Assembly (NCBI GenBank): GCA_009694195.1
Contig: SHVQ01000003.1
Span: 62,001 to 126,000, forward strand
Source of the DNA: Rhodospirillales bacterium
Lineage (GTDB): Bacteria; Pseudomonadota; Alphaproteobacteria; Rhodospirillales; SHVQ01
DNA: 64,000 bases
Reading direction: 5' to 3'
Program-made: the position numbers and the translations under genes
The notes under the pieces: generated by a model
What the model was told of the DNA's origin: nothing
Database searches by the model: none
What the model saw: only the letters and a program-made list of their open reading frames with translations
Shown here: piece by piece, positions 29,526 to 42,128 of the stretch
Position numbering within the stretch: position 1 is the first letter of the stretch
Layout of the letters: each line of letters starts with the position of its first letter

Positions 29526-31587
29526 CGGTGCCGGTCTTCCGTTGCGCGGGCTTCGCCAGGATCTCCGTGCACTTGGCCATGGTGATCGAGGCCCGCCCGA
29601 TGGGATCGGTCATGTAGAAGTTCTCGATCGGCGTCTGGAAGGGCGCGGGCGAAATGGGTCCTTTGCGGCCGAAGCCGCCCCAGGGCGCGGGAGACACCGT
29701 GCCGACGCTCTTGAAGACCGGATTGGCCGCGGCCATGCGCGCGCGCACGTCGGCGATCCGGTCGTAGGGAAGTTTCATCCCGAGGGCTTCCGAGAGCGCG
29801 CGGACGATCGCCCAGTCTTCGCGGGCATCGCCCGGCGGTTGCACGGCGCGATAGGCGCGCTGGACCCGTCCCTCGGTGTTGACGTAGGTCGCGTCCTTCT
29901 CCGTATAGGCGGCGCCCGGCAGGATCACATCCGCGCGATGGGCGCCGTGATCGCCGTGGTGCCCTTGGTAGACGACGAACGCCTCGCCCAGCCGGCCCAT
30001 GTCGATTTCATCGGCGCCGAGCAGGTAGACGAGATCGATGTCGCCCCGGGAGCAGCCGTCGAGGATTGCGGCGACGTCGCGGCCGCCCCGTCCCGGCACG
30101 AACCCGAGATCGAGACCGCCGACCCGTGCGGCGGCCGTGTGGAGCACGTTGAAACCGTTCCAGCCGGCATCGCGCCCGACCATCCCGAAGGCCTCCGCGA
30201 CCTCTCGCGCGAGCGCGAGCACTGCGGCGCCGTCGGGGCGCGCGAGAGCGCCTTGACCGACAATGAGCATCGGCCGCTTCGCCGCCTCCAGCACTTTGGC
30301 GAACGGGTGCTTGCGGGCGCCGATCGCCTCCAGCGTCTCGGGACCGTCGCCCAGGTGCTCGCAAGGGAACGTGAGGTCCGTCTTTGGCCCGATCGCGCCC
30401 ACGGCAAATCCGCCGCGGAGAAAGCGCTTGCGGAGCCGCGCGTTCACGAGCGAGGCTTCGAAGCGGGGATTGGTCCCGATCAGGAGACACGCGTCGGCCG
30501 CTTCGATCCCGGCGATGGTGGTATTGAAGAGATACCCGGCCCGCGTGGCCGGATCGAGCGCCGCGCCGTCCTGCCGGCAGTCCAGGTGGGGCGAGCCGAT
30601 CGCCGTCATCAGGTCCTTCAGCGCCAGCATGGATTCGCAGTCCGCGAGATCGCCCGCGACGGCCGCGATCTTCGATCCCCGGCCCTTGCCGACGCGGGCC
30701 GCGATGGCGGCGAACGCCTCGGGCCAGGTGGCCGGCCGGAGCTTACCCTCGCGCCTGACATACGGGGTATCGAGCCGCTGGCGCTTGAGGCCGTCATAGG
30801 CGAAGCGGGTCTTGTCGGAGATCCACTCCTCGTTGATGTCCTCGTGCAGGCGCGGCAGCACGCGCATGACTTCCGGTCCGCGCGCGTCCACCCGGATGTT
30901 GGAGCCGACGGCGTCGAGCACATCGATCGATTCCGTCTTCTCGAGCTCCCACGAGCGGGCCTGGAACGCGTACGGCGCCGACGTGAGCGCGCCAACCGGG
31001 CAGATGTCGATCATGTTGCCCGACAGCTCGGAGGTGACGGCCTGTTCGACGTAGGTGCCGATCTCCAGGTGCTCGCCGCGCCCGAGCGTGCCGAGCTCAG
31101 GGACCCCCGCGATCTCGGTCGCGAAACGCACACAGCGCGTGCAGTGGATGCAGCGGGTCATGATCGTCTTGATCAAGGGACCCATGTACTTGTCCTTGAC
31201 CGCGCGGCGGTATTCGCGCGTGCGCCCGCGGTCGAAGCCGTAGCCGAGCGCCTGGTCTTGCAGGTCGCATTCGCCGCCCTGGTCGCAGATCGGGCAATCG
31301 AGGGGATGGTTGAGGAGGAGGAACTCCATCACGCCGTGCCGCATCTTGCGGACTTCGGGCGTGTCGGTGTGGATCACCATGCCTTCGGCGACGGGCATCG
31401 CACACGATGCGATGGGCTTCGGCGAGCGTTCCATGCCGACCAGGCACATCCGGCAATTGCCCGCGATCGAAAGACGCTCGTGGTAGCAGAAGCGCGGGAT
31501 CTCCTTGCCGGCAAGCTCGCACGCCTGCAGCACGGTGAGGCCCGGCTCGACTTCGATCTGCTTGCCGTCGATCGTCAGCTTCGGCAT
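29518..31587 (-). CDS. nuoG: NADH-quinone oxidoreductase subunit G
   Basis: NuoG is the large iron-sulfur subunit of the peripheral arm, 689 residues. The N-terminal 2Fe-2S motif ([15 protein letters not shown]) lies near residue 34. The His/Cys cluster motif [10 protein letters not shown] is near residue 98. The next 4Fe-4S set is CIHCTRC near 147 with CPVG near 200. The remainder is a molybdopterin-oxidoreductase-like domain without cofactor chemistry. It begins 13 nt after nuoF. The C-terminal fragment is slightly shorter than in E. coli but normal for Alphaproteobacteria. Confidence 0.97.
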   Translation of the reverse strand: MPKLTIDGKQIEVEPGLTVLQACELAGKEIPRFCYHERLSIAGNCRMCLVGMERSPKPIASCAMPVAEGMVIHTDTPEVRKMRHGVMEFLLLNHPLDCPICDQGGECDLQDQALGYGFDRGRTREYRRAVKDKYMGPLIKTIMTRCIHCTRCVRFATEIAGVPELGTLGRGEHLEIGTYVEQAVTSELSGNMIDICPVGALTSAPYAFQARSWELEKTESIDVLDAVGSNIRVDARGPEVMRVLPRLHEDINEEWISDKTRFAYDGLKRQRLDTPYVRREGKLRPATWPEAFAAIAARVGKGRGSKIAAVAGDLADCESMLALKDLMTAIGSPHLDCRQDGAALDPATRAGYLFNTTIAGIEAADACLLIGTNPRFEASLVNARLRKRFLRGGFAVGAIGPKTDLTFPCEHLGDGPETLEAIGARKHPFAKVLEAAKRPMLIVGQGALARPDGAAVLALAREVAEAFGMVGRDAGWNGFNVLHTAAARVGGLDLGFVPGRGGRDVAAILDGCSRGDIDLVYLLGADEIDMGRLGEAFVVYQGHHGDHGAHRADVILPGAAYTEKDATYVNTEGRVQRAYRAVQPPGDAREDWAIVRALSEALGMKLPYDRIADVRARMAAANPVFKSVGTVSPAPWGGFGRKGPISPAPFQTPIENFYMTDPIGRASITMAKCTEILAKPAQRKTGTDG

Positions 31588-31600
31588 CGCTCAGGTCTCC

Positions 31601-32890
31601 TCAGGCCGCCTTCGTCGTGTTGGCGCCGGTGCGTTCCTTGATCCGCCGCTCCATCTCCGGGCGGAAATGCCGGATCAGTCCTTGTATGGGCCACGCCGAC
31701 GCATCGCCGTGGGCGCAGATCGTATGGCCCTCGATCTGGCGGCCGACCTGATCCAAAAGATCGATCTCGCCGAGCTCGGCGTCACCGATCGCGATGCGCT
31801 CCATCATGCGCCAGAGCCAGCCCGTGCCTTCGCGGCAGGGCGTGCACTGGCCGCAGCTCTCGTGCATGTAGAACTTCGAGAGACGCGCGATCACCTTCAC
31901 GATGTCGGTCGATGTGTCCATCACGATGACGGCGGCGGTGCCGAGCCCCGATTTCACCTCGCGGAGCGAATCGAAATCCATGTTTACCGTTTCGCAGATG
32001 GCGCGCGGGATCATCGGCACCGAGGAGCCGCCGGGAATGACGGCGAGCAGGTTGTTCCACCCGCCGCGGACGCCGCTCGCGTGCTTCTCGATCAGCACCT
32101 TCAGCGGGATTCCCATCTCCTCTTCGACCGTGCACGGCTGGTTCACGTGACCGGAGACGTTGAAGAGCTTGGTCCCTGTGTTGTTGGGCTTGCCGAGGCC
32201 CGCGAACCACGCGGCGCCGCGACGGAGGATGATCGGCGCGACGGCGATCGTCTCCACGTTGTTGACGGTGGTCGGGCAGCCGTAGAGGCCGACGGCCGCC
32301 GGGAACGGCGGCTTCATCCGCGGCATCCCCTTCTTGCCTTCCAGGCTCTCGAGGAGAGCGGACTCCTCGCCGCAGATGTAGGCGCCGGCACCGAGGTGAA
32401 CGTGGAACTCGAAATCCCATCCCGACCCGCAGGCGTTCTTGCCGATGAGGCCGGCGGCGCGCGCTTCGTCGGCGGCCTTTTGCAGGGCCTCGGCCTCGCG
32501 CCGGAACTCGCCGCGCACGTAGCAGTAGGTCGCGTGCGCCCCGATCGCGAAGCTCGCGATGAGCGCGCCCTCGATCAGCTTGTGCGGCTCGTGGCGGAGA
32601 ATCTCGCGGTCCTTGCAGGTGCCGGGCTCGCCCTCGTCCGCGTTGATGACGAGATAGTGCGGCCGCTCGCCCAGTTCCTTCGGCATGAACGACCACTTCA
32701 TGCCCGTGCTGAATCCCGCCCCGCCGCGCCCGCGGAGGCTGGACGCCTTGATCTCGGCAATGATCTTCTCGCGCCCGAGCGCCAACAGCGCTTTCGTGTC
32801 GTCCCAGTCGCCGCGCCGTCGGGCGCCGGCGAGGCCGGGATCGTTGAAGCCGTAGATGTTCGTGAAGATGCGGTCCTTGTCGTTCAGCAT
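31601..32890 (-). CDS. nuoF: NADH-quinone oxidoreductase subunit F
   Basis: NuoF oxidises NADH with FMN and passes electrons to cluster N3. The 429-residue protein starts [15 protein letters not shown]. The NADH/FMN loop [13 protein letters not shown] is near residues 55-67, and the cluster motif [12 protein letters not shown] is near residue 345. The ATG shares one nt with the nuoE stop. The frame is open through nuoE, but the conserved N-terminus fixes the start. Confidence 0.97.
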   Translation of the reverse strand: MLNDKDRIFTNIYGFNDPGLAGARRRGDWDDTKALLALGREKIIAEIKASSLRGRGGAGFSTGMKWSFMPKELGERPHYLVINADEGEPGTCKDREILRHEPHKLIEGALIASFAIGAHATYCYVRGEFRREAEALQKAADEARAAGLIGKNACGSGWDFEFHVHLGAGAYICGEESALLESLEGKKGMPRMKPPFPAAVGLYGCPTTVNNVETIAVAPIILRRGAAWFAGLGKPNNTGTKLFNVSGHVNQPCTVEEEMGIPLKVLIEKHASGVRGGWNNLLAVIPGGSSVPMIPRAICETVNMDFDSLREVKSGLGTAAVIVMDTSTDIVKVIARLSKFYMHESCGQCTPCREGTGWLWRMMERIAIGDAELGEIDLLDQVGRQIEGHTICAHGDASAWPIQGLIRHFRPEMERRIKERTGANTTKAA

Positions 32891-33531
32891 CACGCGCTTC
32901 CCTTGCTTGCGCCCGGCGCCGGTGCGGCCGGCTCCAGCAACGTGGTGAGGCCGCCCCGCGGCTCGCAGCTTTTGCGGCCACTTTGCGGCCCTGGCTTGGG
33001 CGTGCCGCCATTCTTCAGGGTTTCGAGGATGCGCTCCGTGTTCTCGCTGTCCAGGTCCTCGTAATAATCGTCGCCGATCCAGATCATCGGCCCGTTGACG
33101 CAGGCCCCCAGGCACTCGGTCTCGGCCAAGCTGAACTGCCCGTCCGCGCTCGTTTCGCCCAAGTCGATGCCGAGGCTTTTGCGGCAGGTCGCAAGCACGC
33201 GATCGGAGCCCGCGAGCCAGCATGGAACGTTGGTGCAAACGCGGACGTGGTGTTTGCCGATCGGCTGCAAAATGAACATCGTGTAGAAGGTCGCGACCTC
33301 GTAGACGCGGATGGGCGGCATCCCGAGCATGCCCGCGACGTAGTCCATCGCCGCGCGGGGAAGCCATCCGTCGTTCTGGCGCTGCGCCAGATCGAGCAAC
33401 GGGATCACGGCGCTTGCTTTGAAGGCCGGCGGGTACTTGGCGATGATCGCCATCGCCGCCTCGGCGATCTTGGGCGTGAACTGGAACGTGTCCGGCCCGA
33501 CGGTCACGGATCTGGGATCAATGGTGCTCAT
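32890..33531 (-). CDS. nuoE: NADH-quinone oxidoreductase subunit E
   Basis: NuoE binds the 2Fe-2S cluster N1a beside NuoF. The thioredoxin-like domain carries CTNVPC near residue 100 and CLGAC near 140. A Gly/Pro/Ala-rich tail after residue 175 makes the 213-residue protein longer than the E. coli form, a frequent alphaproteobacterial trait. It overlaps nuoD at its start (ATGA). Confidence 0.96.
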   Translation of the reverse strand: MSTIDPRSVTVGPDTFQFTPKIAEAAMAIIAKYPPAFKASAVIPLLDLAQRQNDGWLPRAAMDYVAGMLGMPPIRVYEVATFYTMFILQPIGKHHVRVCTNVPCWLAGSDRVLATCRKSLGIDLGETSADGQFSLAETECLGACVNGPMIWIGDDYYEDLDSENTERILETLKNGGTPKPGPQSGRKSCEPRGGLTTLLEPAAPAPGASKGSA

Positions 33532-34706
33532 CGGTCGATCTCGCCGAACACGATGTCGATGGAGCCGATGTTGGCGACGATGTCCGCCAGCATGTGCCCC
33601 TTCGACAGGAACTCGAGCGCCTGCAGGTGCGCGAAGCCGGGCGCGCGGATCTTGCAGCGATAGGGCTTATTGGTGCCGTCGGCGATCAGATAGACCGCGA
33701 ACTCGCCCTTCGGCGCCTCGACCGCGGTATAGGTTTCGCCGGCCGGCACGTGGTAGCCCTCAGTGTACAGCTTGAAGTGATGGATGAGCGCCTCCATCGA
33801 CTTTTTCATCTCCTCGCGCGGCGGCGGCGTGACCTTGCGGTCGTCGACCTTGCAGGGGCCGCCCGGCATCTGGTCGAGGGCTTGGCGCATGATCTTCACG
33901 CTCTCGCGCATCTCGGCCATCCGCAAGAGGTAACGGTCGTAGCAGTCGCCTCGCTTGCCGACCGGGATATCGAAATCCATCTTGGCGTAGGCATCGTAGG
34001 GCTGCGATTTGCGCAAGTCCCACGCGATGCCGCAGGCGCGCAAGTTGGGACCCGTGAATCCCCAATCGAAGGCCTGCTCGGCGGTGATGATCCCGATGTC
34101 GACCGTGCGCTGCTTGAAAATGCGGTTCTCAGTGAGCAACGTCTCCATGTCGTCGATGACCTGGGGGAAATGGTCGCACCAGGAATAGATGTCGGCGGCG
34201 AGGCCGGCCGGCATGTCCAAGGAGACCCCGCCCGGCCGGAAATAGGCCATGTGCATGCGGGCGCCCGACACGCGCTCGCAGAACTCCATCAGGCGCTCGC
34301 GCTCTTCGAAGCCCCACAGCATCGGCGTCATGGCGCCGACGTCCATCGCGTAGGAGCAGACGTTGAGGATGTGATTGAGGATGCGCCCGATCTCGGCGTA
34401 GAGCACGCGGATGTACTGGCCGCGCGGAGGGACTTCGAGGCCGAGCAGCCGCTCGACGGCGAGCGCGAAGGCATGCTCCTGGTTCTGCGGCGCCACGTAA
34501 TCGAGCCGGTCGAAGTACGGAACCGCCTGGAGATAGGTTTTGTATTCGATCAGCTTCTCGGTGCCGCGGTGCAGGAGCCCGATGTGCGGGTCGGCGCGCT
34601 CGACCACCTCGCCGTCCATCTCGAGCACGAGGCGGAGCACCCCGTGGGCGGATGGGTGCTGCGGCCCGAAGTTGAGATTGAAGTTCTTGATCTGGCTCTC
34701 GGCCAT
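33528..34706 (-). CDS. nuoD: NADH-quinone oxidoreductase subunit D
   Basis: NuoD is the 49-kDa-type subunit that helps form the quinone site. The 392-residue protein begins [22 protein letters not shown]; the His in GPQHPSAHG lines the quinone pocket. The C-terminal family tail ends in [12 protein letters not shown]. It is separate from nuoC, unlike the fused E. coli NuoCD, and shares one nt with the nuoC stop. Confidence 0.97.
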   Translation of the reverse strand: MAESQIKNFNLNFGPQHPSAHGVLRLVLEMDGEVVERADPHIGLLHRGTEKLIEYKTYLQAVPYFDRLDYVAPQNQEHAFALAVERLLGLEVPPRGQYIRVLYAEIGRILNHILNVCSYAMDVGAMTPMLWGFEERERLMEFCERVSGARMHMAYFRPGGVSLDMPAGLAADIYSWCDHFPQVIDDMETLLTENRIFKQRTVDIGIITAEQAFDWGFTGPNLRACGIAWDLRKSQPYDAYAKMDFDIPVGKRGDCYDRYLLRMAEMRESVKIMRQALDQMPGGPCKVDDRKVTPPPREEMKKSMEALIHHFKLYTEGYHVPAGETYTAVEAPKGEFAVYLIADGTNKPYRCKIRAPGFAHLQALEFLSKGHMLADIVANIGSIDIVFGEIDR

Positions 34707-35326
34707 CAGGGCTTCCCCTTGGCCTCGGGCGGCTTGTCCGCCTTCTCGTCGCCCGGCAGGCGCACGGGAATTCCTTCCCACGGGCTCATGAAATCGAACG
34801 TGCGGAATTCCTGCGTCAGCTTCACGGGCTCGTACACCACCCGCTTCTGCGCCGCATCATAGCGGGGCTCGACGTAGCCGGTGAGCGGAAAATCCTTCCT
34901 GAGCGGGTGACCTTCGAATCCGTAGTCGGTCAGGATCCGGCGGAGGTCCGGGTGATCGGAGAAGAAAATCCCGAACAGATCCCACGTCTCGCGCTCGAAC
35001 CAGTCGGCGGTGCTGAACACGCCGGTGACGGAAGGCACCGGTTCGTGCTCGTCCGTTTCCACCTTCACGCGGACGCGGAGGTTTTGGGTGAGGCTGAGCA
35101 AGTGGTAGACGACATCAAAGCGGGGCGCGCGGCCGGGCCGATCCACCCCGCAGACGTCCATCAGCTGCTTGAACTGGGCATTGTCGCGGAGGAACGTCAG
35201 CACCTTCACGATCGAGTCGCGGCGCACACGGACCGTCAGCTCGTCGCGCACGATCTCGGCCGCGAGCACGTCGCCCGGCAGCGAGGCTGCGATGGTGTCG
35301 CCGAGGCTCTTGAGGGCGAGGGTCAT
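34706..35326 (-). CDS. nuoC: NADH-quinone oxidoreductase subunit C
   Basis: NuoC is the 30-kDa-type subunit of the peripheral arm, 206 residues. The family signature [20 protein letters not shown] lies near residues 111-130, followed by [17 protein letters not shown]. The C-terminus is a charged Lys/Pro tail. It lies 30 nt after nuoB. Confidence 0.96.
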   Translation of the reverse strand: MTLALKSLGDTIAASLPGDVLAAEIVRDELTVRVRRDSIVKVLTFLRDNAQFKQLMDVCGVDRPGRAPRFDVVYHLLSLTQNLRVRVKVETDEHEPVPSVTGVFSTADWFERETWDLFGIFFSDHPDLRRILTDYGFEGHPLRKDFPLTGYVEPRYDAAQKRVVYEPVKLTQEFRTFDFMSPWEGIPVRLPGDEKADKPPEAKGKP

Positions 35327-35356
35327 GCGTGCGGTGATTGTTTGTCGGGTGGGCCG

Positions 35357-35929
35357 CTAACGGAGAATGGTTCCCGTTCGGCGGATCTTCTTCTGCAATT
35401 GGAGAATTCCGTAGACGAGGGCTTCGGCGGTCGGCGGACAGCCGGGGACATAGACGTCCACCGGCACGATCCGGTCGCATCCGCGCACCACGGAGTAGGA
35501 ATAGTGATAATAGCCGCCGCCGTTGGCGCACGATCCCATGGAGATCACGTAGCGCGGCTCCGCCATCTGGTCATAGACCTTGCGGAAGGCGGGCGCCATT
35601 TTGTTGCAGAGCGTGCCGGCAACGATGATGACGTCCGACTGGCGCGGGCTCGGCCGCGGAACCACCCCGAAGCGATCGAGATCGTAGCGGGGCATGTAGG
35701 CGTGGATCATCTCGACCGCGCAGCAGGCGAGCCCGAAGGTCATCGGCCATAGCGATCCGGTCCGCGCCCAATTGACCAGCCGGTCGAGGTTGGCGACGAC
35801 GAACCCTTTCTCCATCAGCTCGCCGGTCGCCGCCTTCAGGAAACGATCCTGCTCGGCGCCTGGCGGGATGGGCTCGATGGTCCGCCGATCGAATCCGGAG
35901 TCCGGCGGTGTTGCCGTTGTCACTCCCAC
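35357..35929 (-). CDS. nuoB: NADH-quinone oxidoreductase subunit B
   Basis: NuoB carries cluster N2, the last electron donor to quinone. The double-Cys motif LACCAVEM lies near residue 68, with the other ligands in [10 protein letters not shown] and PGCPP. I chose the GTG at 35929, which has a GGAG seven nt upstream. A second GTG at 35923, overlapping the nuoA stop as GTGA, is equally possible and would shorten the protein by two residues. Length is 190 residues. Confidence 0.95.
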   Translation of the reverse strand: MGVTTATPPDSGFDRRTIEPIPPGAEQDRFLKAATGELMEKGFVVANLDRLVNWARTGSLWPMTFGLACCAVEMIHAYMPRYDLDRFGVVPRPSPRQSDVIIVAGTLCNKMAPAFRKVYDQMAEPRYVISMGSCANGGGYYHYSYSVVRGCDRIVPVDVYVPGCPPTAEALVYGILQLQKKIRRTGTILR

Positions 35930-36285
35930 TCCAATGCTCCCTTCCGCCACTCGTAGATGAATCCGATGGTCAGGATCGTGAGGAATATCATCATCGACCA
36001 GAAGCCGAAAACACCGATCGACCCGAGGCTTACCGCCCACGGGAAAAGGAACGCGACCTCGATGTCGAAGATGATGAAGAGAATCGACACGAGGTAAAAA
36101 CGAACGTCGAATTTGTGGCGCGCGTCGTCGAAGGCCTCGAACCCGCACTCGTACGCCGATGTCTTCTCGACGTCGGGGCGCTGCGGCGCCACAAGATAGG
36201 AGGCCGTCATGATCACGCCGCAAAGCCCGGCGGCAATCCCGAGAAAAATGAGGATCGGCAGGTACTGCTGAAGCATCACGTCCAT
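35920..36285 (-). CDS. nuoA: NADH-quinone oxidoreductase subunit A
   Basis: NuoA is a three-helix membrane subunit and the first gene of the operon. The 121-residue protein starts [18 protein letters not shown], with the loop [21 protein letters not shown] near residues 48-68, whose Cys is redox-state exposed in other species. An AAGGAA ribosome binding site precedes the ATG at 36285. The frame stays open into the tRNA-Asp gene, which is not part of the protein. Only 76 nt separate it from that tRNA. Confidence 0.96.
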   Translation of the reverse strand: MDVMLQQYLPILIFLGIAAGLCGVIMTASYLVAPQRPDVEKTSAYECGFEAFDDARHKFDVRFYLVSILFIIFDIEVAFLFPWAVSLGSIGVFGFWSMMIFLTILTIGFIYEWRKGALEWE

Positions 36286-36361
36286 GGCCGGGCATTCCTT
36301 CCCCGTCCAGCGCTCGCAACAGGGCGTTTGCGCTGACGCCTCGCTCGCGAAGGTCCAGGAA

Positions 36362-36438
<77 letters not shown>

Positions 36439-36630
36439 GAAATGCCCGCGACGTGCGTGCGCCGGGTTCATCTAATCTTCCCCTCTTGGGGTGTCAAGGA
36501 AACTCCGCCGCCCCCTTCCCCCCGCGAATCGCCCGATTCTCTAAGGAGAAAAAGGGGTTACCACCTCAAAGGTGCACGGAGACGGTCGCGCCGTACGGCT
36601 GCGCCACGCGAAGCCCGTAAGGGCGAAGCG
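36439..36630. other. Spacer between tRNA-Val and tRNA-Asp
   Basis: This 192-nt spacer contains no gene. A GC-rich inverted arm pair is visible around 36599-36632 (CCACGC with GCGTGG). No clear promoter was found for tRNA-Asp, so both tRNAs may be processed from one transcript. Confidence 0.5.
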
Positions 36631-36706
36631 TGGTGGGCGATGACAGACTCGAACTGCCGACATCCACGGTGTAAACGTGGCGCTCTACCAGCTGAGCTAA
36701 TCGCCC
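36631..36706 (-). tRNA. tRNA-Val (TAC)
   Basis: This 76-nt tRNA on the minus strand has an encoded CCA. Acceptor arm GGGCGAT pairs with ATCGCCC, the D-arm has AGCTCAGCTGGTAGAGC, the anticodon loop is GTTTACACC (anticodon TAC), and the T-arm has CAGTTCGAGTCTG. Confidence 0.97.
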
Positions 36707-36728
36707 GGACGCCCAGGAACTGCCTGAA

Positions 36729-36756
36729 AATACAGGGATTGGCGGTCTCGCGACAA
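36729..36756 (-). promoter_or_regulatory. Candidate promoter for tRNA-Val/tRNA-Asp
   Basis: TTGTCG (36756-36751) and TGTATT (36734-36729) are spaced by 16 nt on the minus strand. The -10 box ends 22 nt before the mature 5' end of tRNA-Val, a typical distance for a short tRNA leader. Confidence 0.5.
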
Positions 36757-36853
36757 GACCTTCATCGTGCGTTCGCCGGTCCCGGGAAAGGAGCCACCCG
36801 GATTTTTAAGCGCCAGGGTGACGAAAGGCTGACGGCCGCGACGCCCGTCCTCC

Positions 36854-36892
36854 CAAAAAACAACCGGCTGCCCCCGCACCGGAGGCAGCCGG
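36854..36892 (-). terminator. Rho-independent terminator of the HU gene
   Basis: Read on the minus strand, a nine-bp stem CCGGCTGCC / GGCAGCCGG (36892-36884 and 36872-36864) is followed by a run of six T (36860-36855). It begins 30 nt after the HU stop. Confidence 0.8.
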
Positions 36893-36922
36893 ACCTCTAA
36901 AAACCTGACCGCAAACGGCGGT

Positions 36923-37195
36923 TCAGTTGACGGCCTCTTTCAATGCTTTGCCGGCCTTGAACTTCGGCTGGTTCGACGCGGCGATCTTGATCGGCTCGCC
37001 CGTCCGCGGATTGCGTCCCATGCTCGCGGAACGGCGGGTCACGTGAAACGTTCCGAATCCGACCAGGCGAACTTCCTTGCCCTTCTTGAGCGAGGCGGTG
37101 ACGGAGTCGATCAAACCATCGACGGCCTTGCTCGCGTCGACTTTCGACAGACCGGCGCTGCTGGCGACGGCTGCGATGAGGTCATTCTTATTCAA
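36923..37195 (-). CDS. hupB: DNA-binding protein HU
   Basis: HU is a small nucleoid protein that bends DNA. The 90-residue sequence is a standard HU: NKNDLIAAVASSAGLSK at the N-terminus, VRLVGFGTFHV in the middle, the DNA-arm GRNPRTGEPIKI near residues 61-72, and FKAGKALKEAVN at the end. The codon at the expected initiator is TTG (37195), preceded by AAAGGGGG eight nt upstream. No ATG or GTG gives the conserved N-terminus, so the gene probably starts with the rare TTG. It lies downstream of lon, as in many Proteobacteria. Confidence 0.95.
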   Translation of the reverse strand: MNKNDLIAAVASSAGLSKVDASKAVDGLIDSVTASLKKGKEVRLVGFGTFHVTRRSASMGRNPRTGEPIKIAASNQPKFKAGKALKEAVN

Positions 37196-37294
37196 TGGAG
37201 GGCCCCCTTTGTTGGAGAGTGGTAAACCTGCGCCTCGGGATGTGGTCGGTCAGACGACGCTGCAGACGCGAAATCATCCAAAGACGGCCACGAG

Positions 37295-37322
37295 TCTAAA
37301 TCGCGGTTTTCAGCGGCGTCAA
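37295..37322 (-). promoter_or_regulatory. Candidate sigma-70 promoter for HU
   Basis: TTGACG (37322-37317) and TTTAGA (37300-37295) are spaced by 16 nt on the minus strand, about 100 nt upstream of the TTG start. The lon-HU gap (37196-37493) also holds a GC-rich hairpin (CCGCGCG / CGCGCGG near 37424-37443), but otherwise nothing recognisable. Confidence 0.5.
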
Positions 37323-37493
37323 CCGAAGAAACCCTGTTTTCCCCAGGAATATTGCAGTTTTCCGCGGGTCCCCGCGTGAGCTTCCGATAAGTGATTGATT
37401 GAACAGAGCGATTGCAAGCACCCGCGCGCCGCTTCGCGCGCGGTAAATGCGACGCACGCGTCGATTCGCAGGGCCGAAAAAAGCGAGCGCGGC

Positions 37494-39920
<2,427 letters not shown>

Positions 39921-40032
39921 GATCTCTTTGCCTGGGCTAAAGGGACCGGCAGTTTCGGGCCGGAATAGGATGCTCTACCGAACAAAATGTGGTGTCGGTC
40001 AGGCCCTTACGCAAGAGGGGCTAACCTATATT

Positions 40033-41298
40033 TCATGCGCTGCTCTCCATGTCGTTCCGGCGGTCCGAGTAGATATAGAGGGGCTTGCTCTTTTCCTCGG
40101 ACACTTCCCGGTTGACGACCACCTCCTCGACCCCGTTGAGGCCGGGGAGATCGAACATGGTCTCCAGCAGGATGCATTCCATAATCGAGCGGAGCCCGCG
40201 GGCCCCGGTTTTGCGCTCGACCGCGCGCTCGGCGATCTTGTCGAGCGCGCTGTCGGTGAACGTGAGGCGCACGCTCTCCATCTCGAACAGGCGCTGATAC
40301 TGCTTCACCAGCGCGTTCTTCGGCTTGGTCAGGATATCGATGAGCGCCTTTTGATCGAGATCGTCCAAGGTCGCTATCACCGGCAAGCGCCCGACGAATT
40401 CCGGGATCAAGCCGTACTTCAAGAGGTCCTCGGGCTCGACCTGGCGGAGAACTTCGCCCGAGCGCTGCTCATCGGGGCTGCGCACGTCGGCACCGAACCC
40501 GATGGAGGTGCCATGCGTCCGGCGCGAGATGATCTTTTCAAGGCCCGAGAACGCGCCGCCGCAGACGAACAGGATGTTGGTCGTGTCGACCTGCAGGAAT
40601 TCCTGCTGCGGATGCTTGCGCCCGCCCTGCGGGGGCACGCTTGCGACCGTGCCTTCCATGATCTTGAGCAACGCCTGCTGCACGCCTTCGCCCGACACGT
40701 CGCGGGTGATGGAGGGGTTGTCGGACTTGCGTGAAATCTTGTCGACTTCGTCGATATAGACGATGCCGCGCTGCGCACGCTCGACGTTGTAGTCGGCGTT
40801 CTGCAGGAGCTTGAGGATGATGTTTTCCACGTCCTCGCCGACGTATCCGGCTTCCGTCAGCGTCGTCGCATCCGCCATCGTGAACGGAACTTCGAGGATG
40901 CGGGCCAAAGTCTGCGCCAGCAGCGTCTTCCCCGACCCGGTCGGTCCGACCAGGAGAATGTTCGACTTGGCGAGCTCCACGTCGTTGTTCTTGGCGCTGT
41001 GGTTGAGCCGCTTGTAATGATTGTGAACGGCGACGGAGAGCACGCGCTTCGCGTGGGCCTGGCCGATCACGTAGTCGTCGAGGACGGCGCAGATCTCGCG
41101 CGGCGTCGGCACCCCCTCGCCCGATTTCACGAGGTTGGTCTTGTGCTCCTCGCGGATGATGTCCATGCACAGCTCGACGCATTCATCGCAGATGAACACG
41201 GTCGGGCCCGCAATGAGCTTGCGGACCTCGTGCTGGCTCTTTCCGCAGAATGAGCAGTAGAGGGTATTTTTCGCGTCGCCGCCGGCGGATTTGCTCAT
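40033..41298 (-). CDS. clpX: ClpXP protease ATPase subunit ClpX
   Basis: ClpX unfolds substrates and feeds them to ClpP. The 421-residue protein has the N-terminal zinc-binding domain (CSFCGKSQ and CDECVELC), Walker [14 protein letters not shown] near residue 118, Walker [10 protein letters not shown] near 184, and sensor 2 RGLRS near 365. It lies 150 nt downstream of clpP in the same direction, the standard tig-clpP-clpX-lon order. Confidence 0.98.
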   Translation of the reverse strand: MSKSAGGDAKNTLYCSFCGKSQHEVRKLIAGPTVFICDECVELCMDIIREEHKTNLVKSGEGVPTPREICAVLDDYVIGQAHAKRVLSVAVHNHYKRLNHSAKNNDVELAKSNILLVGPTGSGKTLLAQTLARILEVPFTMADATTLTEAGYVGEDVENIILKLLQNADYNVERAQRGIVYIDEVDKISRKSDNPSITRDVSGEGVQQALLKIMEGTVASVPPQGGRKHPQQEFLQVDTTNILFVCGGAFSGLEKIISRRTHGTSIGFGADVRSPDEQRSGEVLRQVEPEDLLKYGLIPEFVGRLPVIATLDDLDQKALIDILTKPKNALVKQYQRLFEMESVRLTFTDSALDKIAERAVERKTGARGLRSIMECILLETMFDLPGLNGVEEVVVNREVSEEKSKPLYIYSDRRNDMESSA

Positions 41299-41448
41299 CG
41301 AGGCTCCGTTCCCGGACTCCCTTTTGCCCGCAACAATGTTAGCCGTTCGCGCGGCTCCCGGACAATCCCTAAAAACGGAGTCCGGAGTCCTTTGGCGACA
41401 GCAGCGACCGAATCGTGGCGGTTATACGGGAAATACCTTATTGCTTCA

Positions 41449-42114
41449 TTAATCCTTCTTCTTGTCATCGCCCCGCGCAGCATCTTCAGCTTCCGATTCG
41501 GTCGGCGGACGACTGAAGACCACCTCGTCGATCAGTCCGAAAGTCTTAGCTTCCTCCGGAGTCATATAACGGTCGCGCTCGACTGCCTCTTCGATCACAT
41601 CGAGACTTTGGCCCGTGTGTTCTTGATAAATGCGGTTCAGGCGCGACCGCAGCAAAAGAATCTCGCGCGCTTGGATCTCGATGTCCGTCGCCTGGCCCTG
41701 AACGCCGCCTGACGGCTGGTGTACCATGATTCGCGAGTTCGGCAGCGCGTACCGCTTGCCCTTCGCACCGCAACAAAGCAGCAGCGAGCCCATGGACGCC
41801 GCCTGCCCGATGCAGACCGTCGAAACATCGGGGCGAATGTAGCGAATCGTATCGTACATCGCGAGCCCGGAGGTCACGACCCCGCCCGGCGAGTTGATGT
41901 AAAAGGCGATGTCCTTCTTCGGATTCTCCGATTCCAGGAACAAGAGCTGGGCGCACACGAGGCTGGCCACATAGTCGTCGACCGCGCCCGTGAGAAAAAT
42001 GATGCGCTCCTTGAGCAGCCTGGAATAGATGTCGTAAGCCCGCTCGCCCCGGGCGGTCTGCTCCACCACCATGGGGACGAGGGTATTCATGTAGGTTTGG
42101 ACAGGGTCAGCCAT
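41449..42114 (-). CDS. clpP: ATP-dependent Clp protease proteolytic subunit ClpP
   Basis: ClpP is the tetradecameric serine protease barrel. The 221-residue protein has the catalytic Ser in [11 protein letters not shown] near residue 105, His in [11 protein letters not shown] near 130, and Asp near 180. The C-terminus has a charged tail ([10 protein letters not shown]). It begins 14 nt after tig, so the two are likely cotranscribed. Confidence 0.98.
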   Translation of the reverse strand: MADPVQTYMNTLVPMVVEQTARGERAYDIYSRLLKERIIFLTGAVDDYVASLVCAQLLFLESENPKKDIAFYINSPGGVVTSGLAMYDTIRYIRPDVSTVCIGQAASMGSLLLCCGAKGKRYALPNSRIMVHQPSGGVQGQATDIEIQAREILLLRSRLNRIYQEHTGQSLDVIEEAVERDRYMTPEEAKTFGLIDEVVFSRPPTESEAEDAARGDDKKKD

Positions 42115-42128
42115 CGTATGCCTTTCTG

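Noticed and set aside
39921..40032. Heat-shock (sigma-32) promoter for lon
   Set aside because: A CCTATTC element is present, but no CTTG-type -35 stands at the required distance, so no promoter was called.
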